Shown: positions 44,806 through 53,558 of the stretch, in pieces
Numbering within the stretch: position 1 is the stretch's first letter
Layout: the number at the start of each line of letters is the position of its first letter
Notes under the pieces: model-generated
Database searches by the model: none
The model's input: only the letters and a program-made list of their open reading frames with translations
Told to the model about the DNA's origin: nothing
NCBI GenBank assembly: GCA_022793195.1
Contig: JAAWCJ010000009.1
Span: 1-64,000 of the forward strand
Length of the DNA: 64,000 nucleotides
Source: Lachnospiraceae bacterium
GTDB lineage: Bacteria; Bacillota; Clostridia; Lachnospirales; Lachnospiraceae
Direction: 5' to 3'
Program-made: the position numbers and the translations under genes

Positions 44806-46536
44806 TCAGGCAGCCGGCTGTGGCGTCGGTTCCGGCTGCGGCGCCGGGTCTGTCGGCGCTGGAGTCTCCGGCTGCGGCGTCGGCTCTGTCGGCGTCTCCG
44901 GTTGCGGCGCCGGTGTCTCCGGCTGCGGCGCCTCCGGCTGGCCGGTGGCAGGATTGATCGGCAGCCCTGTGGCAGGATCAATGGGCCATCCCGTATTGGG
45001 GTCGACAGGCACTGCTGTTCCCCTGATTATTTTCCTGGGAGATGCGATATACTTATCCGTATGCAACTTGATTTTTTCAACCGTTACACCATCGATTTTA
45101 ATCTCTTTATAAGCTTCCGCCACTACGGCCGGATAGGAACTTGACTGTTCCACATGCTCATATCCCACAGGTTTCGTGGGATCTTCAATGATCTGTTCAG
45201 GAACAGACTGTTTACTCAAAGTAACACCGTAATAGCTCACTTCCCTGTTGGAAGGCCGCGTTTCTTTTCCCCATATGGTATAAGTAACTCTTCCATCCCC
45301 GTCATGGTAGCCCTCGATATAAATGGGAAAGTCGAAACTGTTGGTCAATTCCAAATCCTTGCTGCCACCGTCGTTGATTGTGGCATCCAGCCCAAAGTCC
45401 GTATAATAAACAACCATGGAATGATTGGAGCGCTTGGAAATCTCCACCTCTGCCCTGAGAGCCGCATTATAAAGGGTGGTGGCCAGCTGGCAGATACCGC
45501 CTCCATACTCTTTCACATAGCCGCCGCTCTGGTAAGCAATCTGCTGAGTATATCCGTTTGCCGCTGAAAACGGCGCCAAAGCATCATGCATGGACCAACT
45601 CTCGCCCGGCATGATCAAAATGCCATTGGTAAGTTCCACGCCTCTGTCCAGGTTCTGCAGCTTTCCGCTGCTTCTGTCATTGGTAGAAGCCGAAAAATGC
45701 CCCAGGTCGTCCTGTATCTGGGCAAGCATTTCTGTTGTACATTCCGGCTGAATAATCTCTGCCACCGCAGTTACGGATGTATCTTCTTTTTTCCATTCCT
45801 CCATCTCTGCCATAATGGCCGACACCGTAGCAGGGATGTCTACCTTGACGCCTGTTTTACTTTCGCTGATGGAAAATTTGCCGCCCGTCCTGGTGATCTG
45901 TGCGTCCTCCGGCTCCACACCCAAGGCTCCCGTCTTTTCCGTCACAAACCGGTTCACAAGATTTTTGTCAACCGACATTTTATATTCGTAAACCTGATTG
46001 CTGACCTGCAGGTCTTTTTCCGCTTTATACCGTGCAATCAGATTCCCGTCTTTTCCCAGGGAAACAGCTTCCATAACGACATCTGCAAGGCTTTCTGCAC
46101 GAAGCCCCAATTCTGACACAGGCACCTGAATGGGTTCCACGCCTTCCGCACCATCCAGCATCAACGTCAGAGTCTTCTCTCCTAAGCCTTCTATACGTGA
46201 AAGAACTGCTTCCAAAGCTTCCCCTGCCGTCATCCCACCCACGGCAACCTCACCAATATATATGCCGTCGGCGATCACCTCATCGGCTTCCAGAGAGCTT
46301 TTGTCCAAAATTTCCTGAAGTGCTTTTTCGGGTTCTTGCTCCGGTTCCTGTCCGTCGTTTTCCTGTCCCGATTCCTGTGTTGTTTCCATTGTTTCTGTAT
46401 CCTCTGTTTCTCCAGAAGACACCGTTTCTTCTGTCTCTCTTGTTTCTTCATCCTCTCCGGTCGCATACGCCATTCCTGATACTGAAAGAGTAACAAGAAA
46501 AATAAGTGTAAGCAACCACGCACACCTTTTTTTCAT
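44806..46536 (-). CDS. VanW-domain secreted protein, copy 2
   Basis: 576 residues with the same domain order as copy 1. The signal peptide is MKKRCAWLLTLIFLVTLSVSG; the VanW block reads GESWSMHDALAPFSAANGY, then GGICQLATTLYNAALRA. The N-terminal linker is Glu/Thr-rich and the C-terminal tail is Pro/Gln/Glu-rich (PQPETPAPQPETPTEPT), unlike copy 1. The folded parts are similar enough to call a tandem duplication, with tails diverging fastest. It was probably duplicated with its promoter. Confidence 0.85.
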   Translation of the reverse strand: MKKRCAWLLTLIFLVTLSVSGMAYATGEDEETRETEETVSSGETEDTETMETTQESGQENDGQEPEQEPEKALQEILDKSSLEADEVIADGIYIGEVAVGGMTAGEALEAVLSRIEGLGEKTLTLMLDGAEGVEPIQVPVSELGLRAESLADVVMEAVSLGKDGNLIARYKAEKDLQVSNQVYEYKMSVDKNLVNRFVTEKTGALGVEPEDAQITRTGGKFSISESKTGVKVDIPATVSAIMAEMEEWKKEDTSVTAVAEIIQPECTTEMLAQIQDDLGHFSASTNDRSSGKLQNLDRGVELTNGILIMPGESWSMHDALAPFSAANGYTQQIAYQSGGYVKEYGGGICQLATTLYNAALRAEVEISKRSNHSMVVYYTDFGLDATINDGGSKDLELTNSFDFPIYIEGYHDGDGRVTYTIWGKETRPSNREVSYYGVTLSKQSVPEQIIEDPTKPVGYEHVEQSSSYPAVVAEAYKEIKIDGVTVEKIKLHTDKYIASPRKIIRGTAVPVDPNTGWPIDPATGLPINPATGQPEAPQPETPAPQPETPTEPTPQPETPAPTDPAPQPEPTPQPAA

Positions 46537-46588
46537 AAAACTGATTCCCTTCCTCCCAAAACAGGTAATTACCTATCATGCTTTATCC

Positions 46589-46616
46589 ATTGTATCACAA
46601 GTTTTTATGTTTTCAA
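46589..46616 (-). promoter_or_regulatory. Promoter of VanW copy 2
   Basis: Minus-strand TTGAAA (46616-46611), 16-bp spacer, TACAAT (46594-46589). The same blocks (CATCATGC, TCCATTGTA, CTTAAAAG, ATTGCAA) occur upstream of copy 1, so the regulatory region was duplicated too. Confidence 0.55.
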
Positions 46617-46674
46617 GTATCGTCATGGAATCTTAAAAGTATTGCAATAAATTTTACAAGTTCTTTACGATACT

Positions 46675-46782
46675 TTACAAAATCGCACTGAGCACCATGG
46701 GCACCACCATGGCCAAAACCAGGAGCACCGCGATCACCCCTACGATAATCCTCTTTGTCTTTTGATGTTTCACATTCATCAT
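46675..46782 (-). CDS. 35-residue membrane micro-protein
   Basis: MMNVKHQKTKRIIVGVIAVL, then LVLAMVVPMVLSAIL: a basic N-terminus and one hydrophobic helix of about 23 residues. GAGGAGG lies 10 bases before the first ATG. Such one-helix proteins with a KxxKR start are seen near nth in clostridial genomes, but I do not know a function. It is 91 bp upstream of no other gene on its strand and stands alone. Confidence 0.6.
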   Translation of the reverse strand: MMNVKHQKTKRIIVGVIAVLLVLAMVVPMVLSAIL

Positions 46783-46872
46783 AATTACGTTTCCTCCTCA
46801 TCTGCTATAATCATATTTCTGATTCCATGCCCGACCGCCTGCCGCTGCCAGGCCTTATTTCTTATATCTGTT

Positions 46873-47505
46873 TTACACTTCCTCTGCCGGGCACAAATCC
46901 CTCAAAAAACATTCCCTGCATCTGGGTTTTCTGGCCGGACAGAGTCCCCGTCCATGGGTAATGATCTGTATGTTATATAGAATCCAGTGCTCTTTCGGAA
47001 GCACTTCCATCAACTGTGCTTCCACCTTTTCAGGCGTCCTGCCGTCTGCAAATCCCAGCTTTTTTGAAATCCTCATTACGTGGGTATCCACCACGATACT
47101 GGGTTCGTGGTAAATATTCCCACGGATAACATTTGCTGTTTTCCTGCCGACTCCTGCCAGGGCCGTAAGTTCTTCAAGACTCTGCGGCACCCGGCCCCCA
47201 TGGTCTTCCACCAGGGCTTTCGCACAGGCAATGATATTTTTCGCTTTATTATGATAAAATCCGGTGGAATGGATATCCTGCTCCAGCTCCTTTAAATCCG
47301 CGGCAGCAAAATCCTCCAGCGTCCTATACTTTTGAAACAATGTCTCCGTCACAATGTTGACTCTGGCGTCCGTACATTGGGCGCTCAACATAACCGCAAT
47401 GAGCAGCTGCCAGGGCGTCTCATAATTCAGGTAACATTTATATTCCCTTGTGTAATGGTCATCCAGCCGGGCCAGTATTTCCTTCACCCGTTCCTGTTCT
47501 GTCAT
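46873..47505 (-). CDS. nth: Endonuclease III
   Basis: 210 residues. The HhH loop is LAGVGRKTANVI with the nucleophilic lysine, the catalytic aspartate is in IVVDTHVMR, and the C-terminal cluster is C-x6-C-x2-C-x5-C (CPARKPRCRECFLRDLC) for [4Fe-4S]. It repairs oxidised pyrimidines. The ATG at 47505 is at proper distance from AAGGAG; the one at 47511 is too close. It is 20 bp downstream of the radical SAM gene stop. Confidence 0.95.
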   Translation of the reverse strand: MTEQERVKEILARLDDHYTREYKCYLNYETPWQLLIAVMLSAQCTDARVNIVTETLFQKYRTLEDFAAADLKELEQDIHSTGFYHNKAKNIIACAKALVEDHGGRVPQSLEELTALAGVGRKTANVIRGNIYHEPSIVVDTHVMRISKKLGFADGRTPEKVEAQLMEVLPKEHWILYNIQIITHGRGLCPARKPRCRECFLRDLCPAEEV

Positions 47506-47524
47506 GGTCATCTCCTTTGTAATT

Positions 47525-49303
47525 TCACAGCCGTATGACTGCTGCGTTTCCTGTCAGGGCATCCCTGTTTCCGTAATCAAAAAGCCAATACTCCCGCCCC
47601 TCTGAAAACGGCGGTTCAAACACCTCCACATGGTAGTCTTTCAAAAGCTGCTTCATGGGGATATCTGGAAACCGCCCTCCCAGCCGTTTTCTCATGGCGT
47701 CCCTGTATGGTTCCAGGGGAATGGCAAAGCCGGGCCGTTTTTTCGCATTTTCCCGAAGATAATAGTCAAGGGTCAACGACTGCCTGAACTGCTCTTCTTT
47801 TGCTGAAAAATGCTCTTTCACGTAATCCAGCAGGAATTCATAAAGCTCTGCCCGGACATGCTTCCTCTTTTCCATCGCCTTTCGCACATATTCCCGGCCA
47901 AGGGCCTCATACATCAAAAAAGGCCGTCCGAACCAGGAAAGCAAAAGTTTTATGGAAAAAAGAAACTGGCGGCTATTATAGTAGATTTCCACCATATTTT
48001 CCACCTGTTTTAAATGAATCACGTCTTCATGGGACAGCCATCGTGTTTTAAGAACCTCAAATGGCGCTTCTGTCTGATACACAATATGATAACGGGCAGC
48101 ATCCGCATACATTGGCGTCCCTTTCAAGACTTTTAAAAATCCAAGCTGAAGCTCATCCGGCCCCATGGAATAGACCTCATCAAAAGAACGTCCAAAGCTT
48201 TCATAATCCTCAAAAGGAAGCCCCGCAATCAAATCCAGATGCCGGCGGATATTCTTTCCCCGCCCCACCTCCATAACCGCAGTCCGAAGCTTTTCCATAT
48301 CCACGGTCCGGTGGATAGCCTTAAGGGTCTCCTGATTGGCAGACTGGACGCCGATTTCCAACTGTATAAGCCCCGGCCTCATGGTTTCAAACAACGTAAA
48401 TGCCTCTTCATCCAGAAGGTCGGCTCCTATTTCAAAATGAAAATTAGTAACTCCGTTATCATGATCCCTCAAAAAGGTCCATATGGCCATGGCGCGGGAT
48501 TTTCTGCAGTTAAAAGTCCTGTCCACAAATTTCACCTGGGGCACTCTCTTTTCCAGAAAAAAGCCCAGCTCCTCATATACCATAGCCAAAGAACGGAACC
48601 GGAGCCTTTTATCCACAGAAGACAGGCAGTAGCTGCAGGAAAAAGGACAGCCCCTGCTGCTCTCATAATAAATAATCCGCGTTCCCGTATCCGGTTCCCC
48701 TATCCCTTGTACTGCCTTCCCCCACATGGTTTTATAATAAAAGGGAATCTCATCCATATCCACAAAATCCTGGGGTGGCGTGATAATTATCTCCCCGCCT
48801 TCTCCCCGACAGGCAAAACCCCGGGGTAATTTATATGAATCTGTATCTTTCCTTTGCAGCCCCCGGCAGTTTCCGTCTTTCTTTTCATAAAAGTCTTCAT
48901 AAAAACGAAGAAGCTCAGGAAAACTCCGTTCTCCCTCGCCGTATAAAATCCCGTCGGCCTCCGGTATTTCCGCCAGCCGCTCCTCACAGGCAAAAGACAC
49001 CTCCGGGCCTCCCAGCCAGATGGGAACCGCAGGATTCAGCTGTTTCAGGTTTTTTACCAACGTTTTCACATATTCTATGTTCCAAATATAACAGGAAAAA
49101 CAGAGGATATCTGCTTCTTTCATATAAATATCGTCCAGAATTTCCGCGGCCCGGTGGTTAATGGTATATTCTGCAAATTCCACCTGAATCCCCCGGGCTC
49201 CCCACCCCTCCTTTGCCGCTTTCTCTGCGTAAGCTTTCAGACTGTAGACAGCCGGATTGGAATGGATATATTTTGCATTGATCGCTGCCAGCAGACATTT
49301 CAC
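47525..49303 (-). CDS. B12-binding radical SAM protein (DUF4080 type)
   Basis: About 592 residues. The N-terminal B12-binding domain opens KCLLAAINAKYIHSNPAVYS. The radical SAM core (about 180-380) has SSRGCPFSCSYCLSS, i.e. C-x3-C-x2-C for the 4Fe-4S cluster. A C-terminal DUF4080 region follows. Such proteins are often methyltransferases or other cobalamin-dependent SAM enzymes, with substrate unknown. The start is a GTG; 49303 gives the family-like MKCLLAAIN, while 49312 is an alternative. Confidence 0.85.
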   Translation of the reverse strand: MKCLLAAINAKYIHSNPAVYSLKAYAEKAAKEGWGARGIQVEFAEYTINHRAAEILDDIYMKEADILCFSCYIWNIEYVKTLVKNLKQLNPAVPIWLGGPEVSFACEERLAEIPEADGILYGEGERSFPELLRFYEDFYEKKDGNCRGLQRKDTDSYKLPRGFACRGEGGEIIITPPQDFVDMDEIPFYYKTMWGKAVQGIGEPDTGTRIIYYESSRGCPFSCSYCLSSVDKRLRFRSLAMVYEELGFFLEKRVPQVKFVDRTFNCRKSRAMAIWTFLRDHDNGVTNFHFEIGADLLDEEAFTLFETMRPGLIQLEIGVQSANQETLKAIHRTVDMEKLRTAVMEVGRGKNIRRHLDLIAGLPFEDYESFGRSFDEVYSMGPDELQLGFLKVLKGTPMYADAARYHIVYQTEAPFEVLKTRWLSHEDVIHLKQVENMVEIYYNSRQFLFSIKLLLSWFGRPFLMYEALGREYVRKAMEKRKHVRAELYEFLLDYVKEHFSAKEEQFRQSLTLDYYLRENAKKRPGFAIPLEPYRDAMRKRLGGRFPDIPMKQLLKDYHVEVFEPPFSEGREYWLFDYGNRDALTGNAAVIRL

Positions 49304-49380
49304 CTGCGCCACCCGCCTCTTTTTTCATTCTCCTTTTCAATTATAATAAGTCCCTTTTTTTTGTCAACACCTATGAAAAA

Positions 49381-49506
49381 GAATCCTGCTCCGGCAGGAT
49401 TCTCCGCCTGCGGCGTCTTGCGTCGGCAAGGTCATTCCTCTCCGCCGCAGTGCGATCCCCCGGAGGGCTTTTGTCGTATGGGGAACGAAGTTTCCTATAC
49501 GATGAA
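49381..49506. repeat. Hairpin repeat, full copy 2 (family B)
   Basis: Leading stem GAATCCTGC-TCCG-GCAGGATTC, GC-rich middle, CCCCCGGAGGGC, then hairpin TCGTATGGGGAAC-GAA-GTTTCCTATACGA (49474-49502). Same order as 8938-9058, in the same orientation. It directly precedes long copy 3 of family A. Confidence 0.6.
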
Positions 49507-49510
49507 AAAA

Positions 49511-49766
49511 GCGGTTGCAAAATATAAAATATTCTGATAGTTATATATACTCGAAGCCCTGCCGGTCGTTGTTTTTGTCCGATAGGCAGATTTTGCAGGT
49601 TTTGTGAGTCTAGCGGCGTCAGCCCCGCTGACCGGCTTCTGTGGAAGCGGCGGCTGACGGTAAAAGGCGACGAAACAAAACCCAAAAATCAACGTGGACA
49701 AAAACAACGACCGGCAGGGCTCCGGGCCAACATAACTATCAGGATATTTTATACTTTACAACAGTA
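49511..49766 (-). repeat. Hairpin family A, long copy 3 (inverted)
   Basis: The core is inverted relative to copies 1, 2 and 4. Arms GCCCTGCCGGTCGTTGTTTT (49556-49575, 25 bp in all) and their complement at 49696-49720 match perfectly. The ends are GCGGTTGCAAAATATAAAAT and ATTTTATACTTTACAACAGT. It lies between the family B repeat and the Hsp20 stop. Confidence 0.8.
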
Positions 49767-49774
49767 GCTCCTTT

Positions 49775-50224
49775 TTAACCCTCGATAGCAATATATCCCT
49801 TTTTCTCTTCAATCTGCGGTTCTTTCTTTGCCACAGACAATTTCAAAATGCCATCTTCAAATTTCGCGCGGATGTCCTCTTCTTTAACGGAATCCCCCAC
49901 GAAAAACCGTCTGGAACAGCTGCCACAGTAACGTTCACGGCGGATATATGTTCCGTTTTCGTCCTTTTCGTCTTTATTCTCATTCCGAACTGCGCTGACT
50001 GTCAGATATCCATTTTCCAGGGAAGCATTGACATCTTCTTTCTTGAAACCAGGCAGGTCAATGGCTACTTCATAGCTTCCTTCTGTTTCTTTTACATCCG
50101 TTTTCATCAGAGTCTTCTCATTGCCTGAATAAGCAGGGTTCCTCCGGCTGAAAAAATCTTTCTCCCAGGGAAAATTCATCATTTCATCAAACAGGTTTTC
50201 TCCAAAAATGCTAGGTAACAACAT
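49775..50224 (-). CDS. hsp20: Small heat-shock protein (Hsp20/alpha-crystallin)
   Basis: 149 residues. The alpha-crystallin domain (about 40-135) has VAIDLPGFKKEDVNASLENG and the DGILKLSVAKKEP strand with G-x-L. It holds unfolding proteins in a refoldable state. It is expressed alone, with a strong promoter overlapped by a CIRCE operator, which indicates heat induction through HrcA. GGAGG precedes the ATG. Confidence 0.93.
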   Translation of the reverse strand: MLLPSIFGENLFDEMMNFPWEKDFFSRRNPAYSGNEKTLMKTDVKETEGSYEVAIDLPGFKKEDVNASLENGYLTVSAVRNENKDEKDENGTYIRRERYCGSCSRRFFVGDSVKEEDIRAKFEDGILKLSVAKKEPQIEEKKGYIAIEG

Positions 50225-50326
50225 AGCTCATTCCTCCATTCGTTTTATAGGCTTTTTTATTATAAGCGTTTCTTATATTTTTAAACTCCGGGGACAATTT
50301 CTTTTTGTTCCCTTTGTTATATGTGT

Positions 50327-50369
50327 ACTATAACACTCATTGTTAGCACTGTCAAGTGGTGAGTGCTAA
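50327..50369 (-). promoter_or_regulatory. Hsp20 promoter with CIRCE operator
   Basis: CIRCE (50343-50369): TTAGCACTG-N9-GAGTGCTAA, one mismatch from TTAGCACTC-N9-GAGTGCTAA. The promoter is minus-strand TTGACA (50355-50350), 17 bp, TATAGT (50332-50327); the -35 lies inside the operator. Confidence 0.9.
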
Positions 50370-50413
50370 AATTGTGTGAAAATTTTGTGTCCTGATTTCC
50401 TATACGCAAAAAA

Positions 50414-50459
50414 GGACCATTGCAAAATCTAAGATCGTCTGATATTTTGCAACCAATCC
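50414..50459. repeat. Short member of hairpin family A / terminator of hipA
   Basis: GGACCATTGCAAAATC ... GATATTTTGCAACCAATCC, with a T-run on the minus strand after it. It is 30 bases past the hipA stop. Confidence 0.6.
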
Positions 50460-50488
50460 TTTTCTGTCTCTTAAGTTTCTATTTTCTT

Positions 50489-51607
50489 TTACTTCCGAAG
50501 ATAACTCCCCAGCTCTTCCCGGACAATTTCCCGGACTTCTCCGGCAATCCGTTTTGCTTTTCTCTTATCCAGTTTTATATTGTCCGCAACTGCCAATAAA
50601 TCTTCCAAACCGGGGTCGCGGCCATTTCCATTGATAGTGGTTGCATGCTCACCGCCGATGGAACTGCTGTAAGTCAAATCATAGGCCGGCGACAGGCACC
50701 ATTTGCCCGCGTCACATAAATATGAAAAATTTTTAGAATGGTCGTCCCGATTATGGGAATATACATTAAAAGCCATACGGCGATAAAGCTTTTCAATTTC
50801 CCCGTAATCTTCTGTCAGCTTCATGGTCAGTCTCATTAAAATCATGTAATCCAGGTTTGGGATCCGGTGGGAAGTCTCCAGCAGCCCGCCCGCCGACACC
50901 ATGTGGACTCTTCTGTCTCCCTCCCTGTCAAAACGTTTCACTGCAAAATAACCGGAATTTATTTTTGATGGAATCAACCTTGTTTCCGGCATATCAATAC
51001 CACACTTTTTTGCACATAAAGAATACCGGTATTCCTGTTCACCGATGTCCGGGCCATCCATGGAAGATGGAAACTTTACAATCCACTGTTCCCCATCCAT
51101 TTCACAAAAAACTTTTGGCCGAGCTCCTCCGGAAGAAGCCCCCATCCGAAAAACCGTATCCAGATGTTCTACTTGCTGCGACTCAAGTATTTTCTTACAT
51201 TCCAAAGCAATTTGATCCAGAGACAGCTGGGCGCCTTCCGTCTCCAGATGTTCTTCCGGCTGATATGCTAAGGCTCCCATTCCCATTTCCCCGACAATAG
51301 CCAGGCGGGTCAGGGCATTGACCGACTCTGGCCTGATATGTTCCTTTGCCAGCTGGCGATCCACCAGAAGCCTTCCCCATCCGTCTGGAAGGCTATCCGC
51401 AAACACCCCAAAAAGTCCCTCAAACGTTGCATACTCTTTTGGTATAAACACCTTCTTTTCCAAAGGCAGGGAAAGAGGGCTGATGGAAAATCCATCGGCA
51501 AGCCATTCTCCATCATACTCAAAGGCCGCCAGGTGGTCTGGTGTCTCTGCCAGCGTTCCCACCTTTCTGTTTCCCATCAGCACATTTAATTTCCTATACC
51601 TGTCCAT
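50489..51607 (-). CDS. hipA: HipA-family serine/threonine kinase toxin
   Basis: 372 residues. ATP loop GASSGGARPKVF, catalytic NVYSHNRDDHSKNFSYL, and the magnesium aspartate in LSPAYDLTYS. HipA phosphorylates aminoacyl-tRNA synthetases to slow growth. GGAGG precedes the ATG at 51607, and its start overlaps the antitoxin's stop by 14 bases. A hairpin follows the stop. Confidence 0.92.
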   Translation of the reverse strand: MDRYRKLNVLMGNRKVGTLAETPDHLAAFEYDGEWLADGFSISPLSLPLEKKVFIPKEYATFEGLFGVFADSLPDGWGRLLVDRQLAKEHIRPESVNALTRLAIVGEMGMGALAYQPEEHLETEGAQLSLDQIALECKKILESQQVEHLDTVFRMGASSGGARPKVFCEMDGEQWIVKFPSSMDGPDIGEQEYRYSLCAKKCGIDMPETRLIPSKINSGYFAVKRFDREGDRRVHMVSAGGLLETSHRIPNLDYMILMRLTMKLTEDYGEIEKLYRRMAFNVYSHNRDDHSKNFSYLCDAGKWCLSPAYDLTYSSSIGGEHATTINGNGRDPGLEDLLAVADNIKLDKRKAKRIAGEVREIVREELGSYLRK

Positions 51608-51839
51608 CAATTACCTCCTGAATGGATGAATATCCCTTTCTGGCAAACAGATGATCGAAGTCATCCTCACAGCCCAGTGCAAAGGCAATTTTTATGAGAG
51701 AGGATAATGATATTTCTCCTGTCCGCTCGAAACGCTTCAGCGTCCCCAGACTCACATCGGAGTGTTGGCTGAGTTTTACTTGTGACAATCCCCTCTCCTT
51801 TCTCCTCTCTCTCATCCGCTTTGCAATGTCCATATTCAT
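51594..51839 (-). CDS. hipB: HipB-like XRE antitoxin
   Basis: 81 residues; helix-turn-helix (about 4-58) with KERGLSQVKLSQHSDVSLGT. It binds DNA and restrains the adjacent HipA. The ATG at 51839 follows AGGTGA; an upstream extension has no site. Order antitoxin-toxin with overlapping ends is standard for the family. Confidence 0.88.
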   Translation of the reverse strand: MNMDIAKRMRERRKERGLSQVKLSQHSDVSLGTLKRFERTGEISLSSLIKIAFALGCEDDFDHLFARKGYSSIQEVIDGQV

Positions 51840-51965
51840 TTCACCTGGAGATCTCAAAAAATAAAAATTGTTCATAGATAATATTTTAACTGTTTTGTCC
51901 GTTTTTATCAAGATATATCTCATATATTATCTATTTTTTATCATCAATGCCACTTAATACTTTCT

Positions 51966-53558
51966 TTACATCCGAATCCGAAATGTTTTCGGCGCCAGCC
52001 GGTATACCAGGATACTGGCTATGATACAGTAAAGTATGCAAAACACAATGGTCATGATCCCAAACATAAGCGTTGGAAGCTTAACCTGAAGCAGCAGATA
52101 ACTCACAATATAGGTGACAATAAGAATCAGCTGATAAGTTCCGCTTTTGATCTCTGTCCCTGCATTATAAGGCTGAAGCAGATAGTAGAGCATGAGGTAA
52201 TGCACGGAGAAAAAAATACTCATACAAAGGATCGACACAACCAGAATCAGGTAATTTGCCGGATTATCCGTCCCCCCGGAAGCGTAAAGCAAAATGGCAA
52301 GACCCACCCCTGTCACGGCAGCCGGCAAGAGATTTACCTTGATAATCTCCCTGAGGCGGATTTGAAATAACTTCAATATAAATTGAGGCTGTTTATAAAA
52401 CGAGTAAGTAAGCAGGCTGTGGTCGCAGTTGATAAACAGTGCGCTTGTAAAGTTGGTTCCCCGGTTCAAAAAATACATGATAAGCACAAAATAGGGCAGC
52501 GACGTCATCAAAAGCCCATTGACAGTCTCCTTAAATTCCGGCACAATGCGAAATGCCATAAGGCCCCCTGCAGTCAGGGCACATATCACAGCCGTAATCT
52601 TTTTGGCCGGCCTCCAGAGGATTTTCCGATGCCTCTTGATAAATAATTCATTCAGATACTCAAATCCCCGGCGGCTGCTTGTGATGTTTTTATCTCCACT
52701 GATACTTTTATAACTTTGCTCCTGTTGAACCTTTACGGCGGCTTTATTATCCAGCTGTACCGATAAAGAAGGAGCGCCGGAAAACAGTTCCTTGTACATG
52801 ACGCGGTAACTTTGAAACGTCAGAAATTTGTACAGAAACAAAAACCCTGACCCAGCCCCCAAAAGCATTAGTATCGTGGACACTGAGGCCGGAATCAGAA
52901 AACCGGCAGCCGGAAGCCCATACGCCGCTGCCAAAAACACAGCAACAATCCCCCATGAATATTTGCTCAGTTTATTTTCATCTCTCACCGTTCCCTTTTT
53001 TTCATAATCCCATAGCGCATAGGCAGACACTGACATTTTCACCCCAGCCACAAAAAATGGGATTAACAGACACTGCCACAGGGAGCACCCCCTGGGAAAA
53101 GCAAACAGGAAACTGCAAAGCCCAAATCCGGCAATCACCTTTAAAAGGGCATAGAAATAATTGACCAGCGTATAGCTTTTGGCGTCCATTCCCAGAAGAA
53201 TCATTGCATAATATTTGTCCTTTGTGGGATTGAACATGTAAGTATTCAAAAGCGCGCCCCCGGCAGAAAGAAACAAAAGTAAATGCAGAAATAACCGGGA
53301 ATCCGTTTCAGGCGGCAGGTCGTACAGGCGCATTACACCATTAATCATGAGGAGGAAGTACAGTAATTTCCCCAAAAATACCGTTACCACCTCCCAGATC
53401 ACCGAGAGCACATTGGCAAAAATTTTAAACCCACGAACCTGGTAAACTCCGGCAGGAACGATCTTCTTAATCACAGGTATCTGCCTGATGGCATACAAAA
53501 TGCCGTTGACACGGTATGTATTTTTTAGTGCAAATGATAATCGCAGCGTCTTAATCAT
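51966..53558 (-). CDS. ABC exporter permease, multi-pass
   Basis: 530 residues with about 12 membrane helices. Characteristic stretches are MIKTLRLSFALKNTYRVNGI, a middle cytosolic loop (about 255-310) and a tail YRLAPKTFRIRM. Resembles the large permeases of clostridial bacteriocin/peptide exporters; not a standard ABC-2 fold. The ATG overlaps the ATPase stop by 8 bases, so the two are translationally coupled. The substrate is unknown. Confidence 0.72.
   Translation of the reverse strand: MIKTLRLSFALKNTYRVNGILYAIRQIPVIKKIVPAGVYQVRGFKIFANVLSVIWEVVTVFLGKLLYFLLMINGVMRLYDLPPETDSRLFLHLLLFLSAGGALLNTYMFNPTKDKYYAMILLGMDAKSYTLVNYFYALLKVIAGFGLCSFLFAFPRGCSLWQCLLIPFFVAGVKMSVSAYALWDYEKKGTVRDENKLSKYSWGIVAVFLAAAYGLPAAGFLIPASVSTILMLLGAGSGFLFLYKFLTFQSYRVMYKELFSGAPSLSVQLDNKAAVKVQQEQSYKSISGDKNITSSRRGFEYLNELFIKRHRKILWRPAKKITAVICALTAGGLMAFRIVPEFKETVNGLLMTSLPYFVLIMYFLNRGTNFTSALFINCDHSLLTYSFYKQPQFILKLFQIRLREIIKVNLLPAAVTGVGLAILLYASGGTDNPANYLILVVSILCMSIFFSVHYLMLYYLLQPYNAGTEIKSGTYQLILIVTYIVSYLLLQVKLPTLMFGIMTIVFCILYCIIASILVYRLAPKTFRIRM

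Noticed and set aside
42832-46536. Glycopeptide-resistance cluster suggested by VanW domains
   Set aside because: No VanH, VanA/B ligase, VanX, VanY or VanRS genes are nearby; VanW domains are common in clostridia without resistance.
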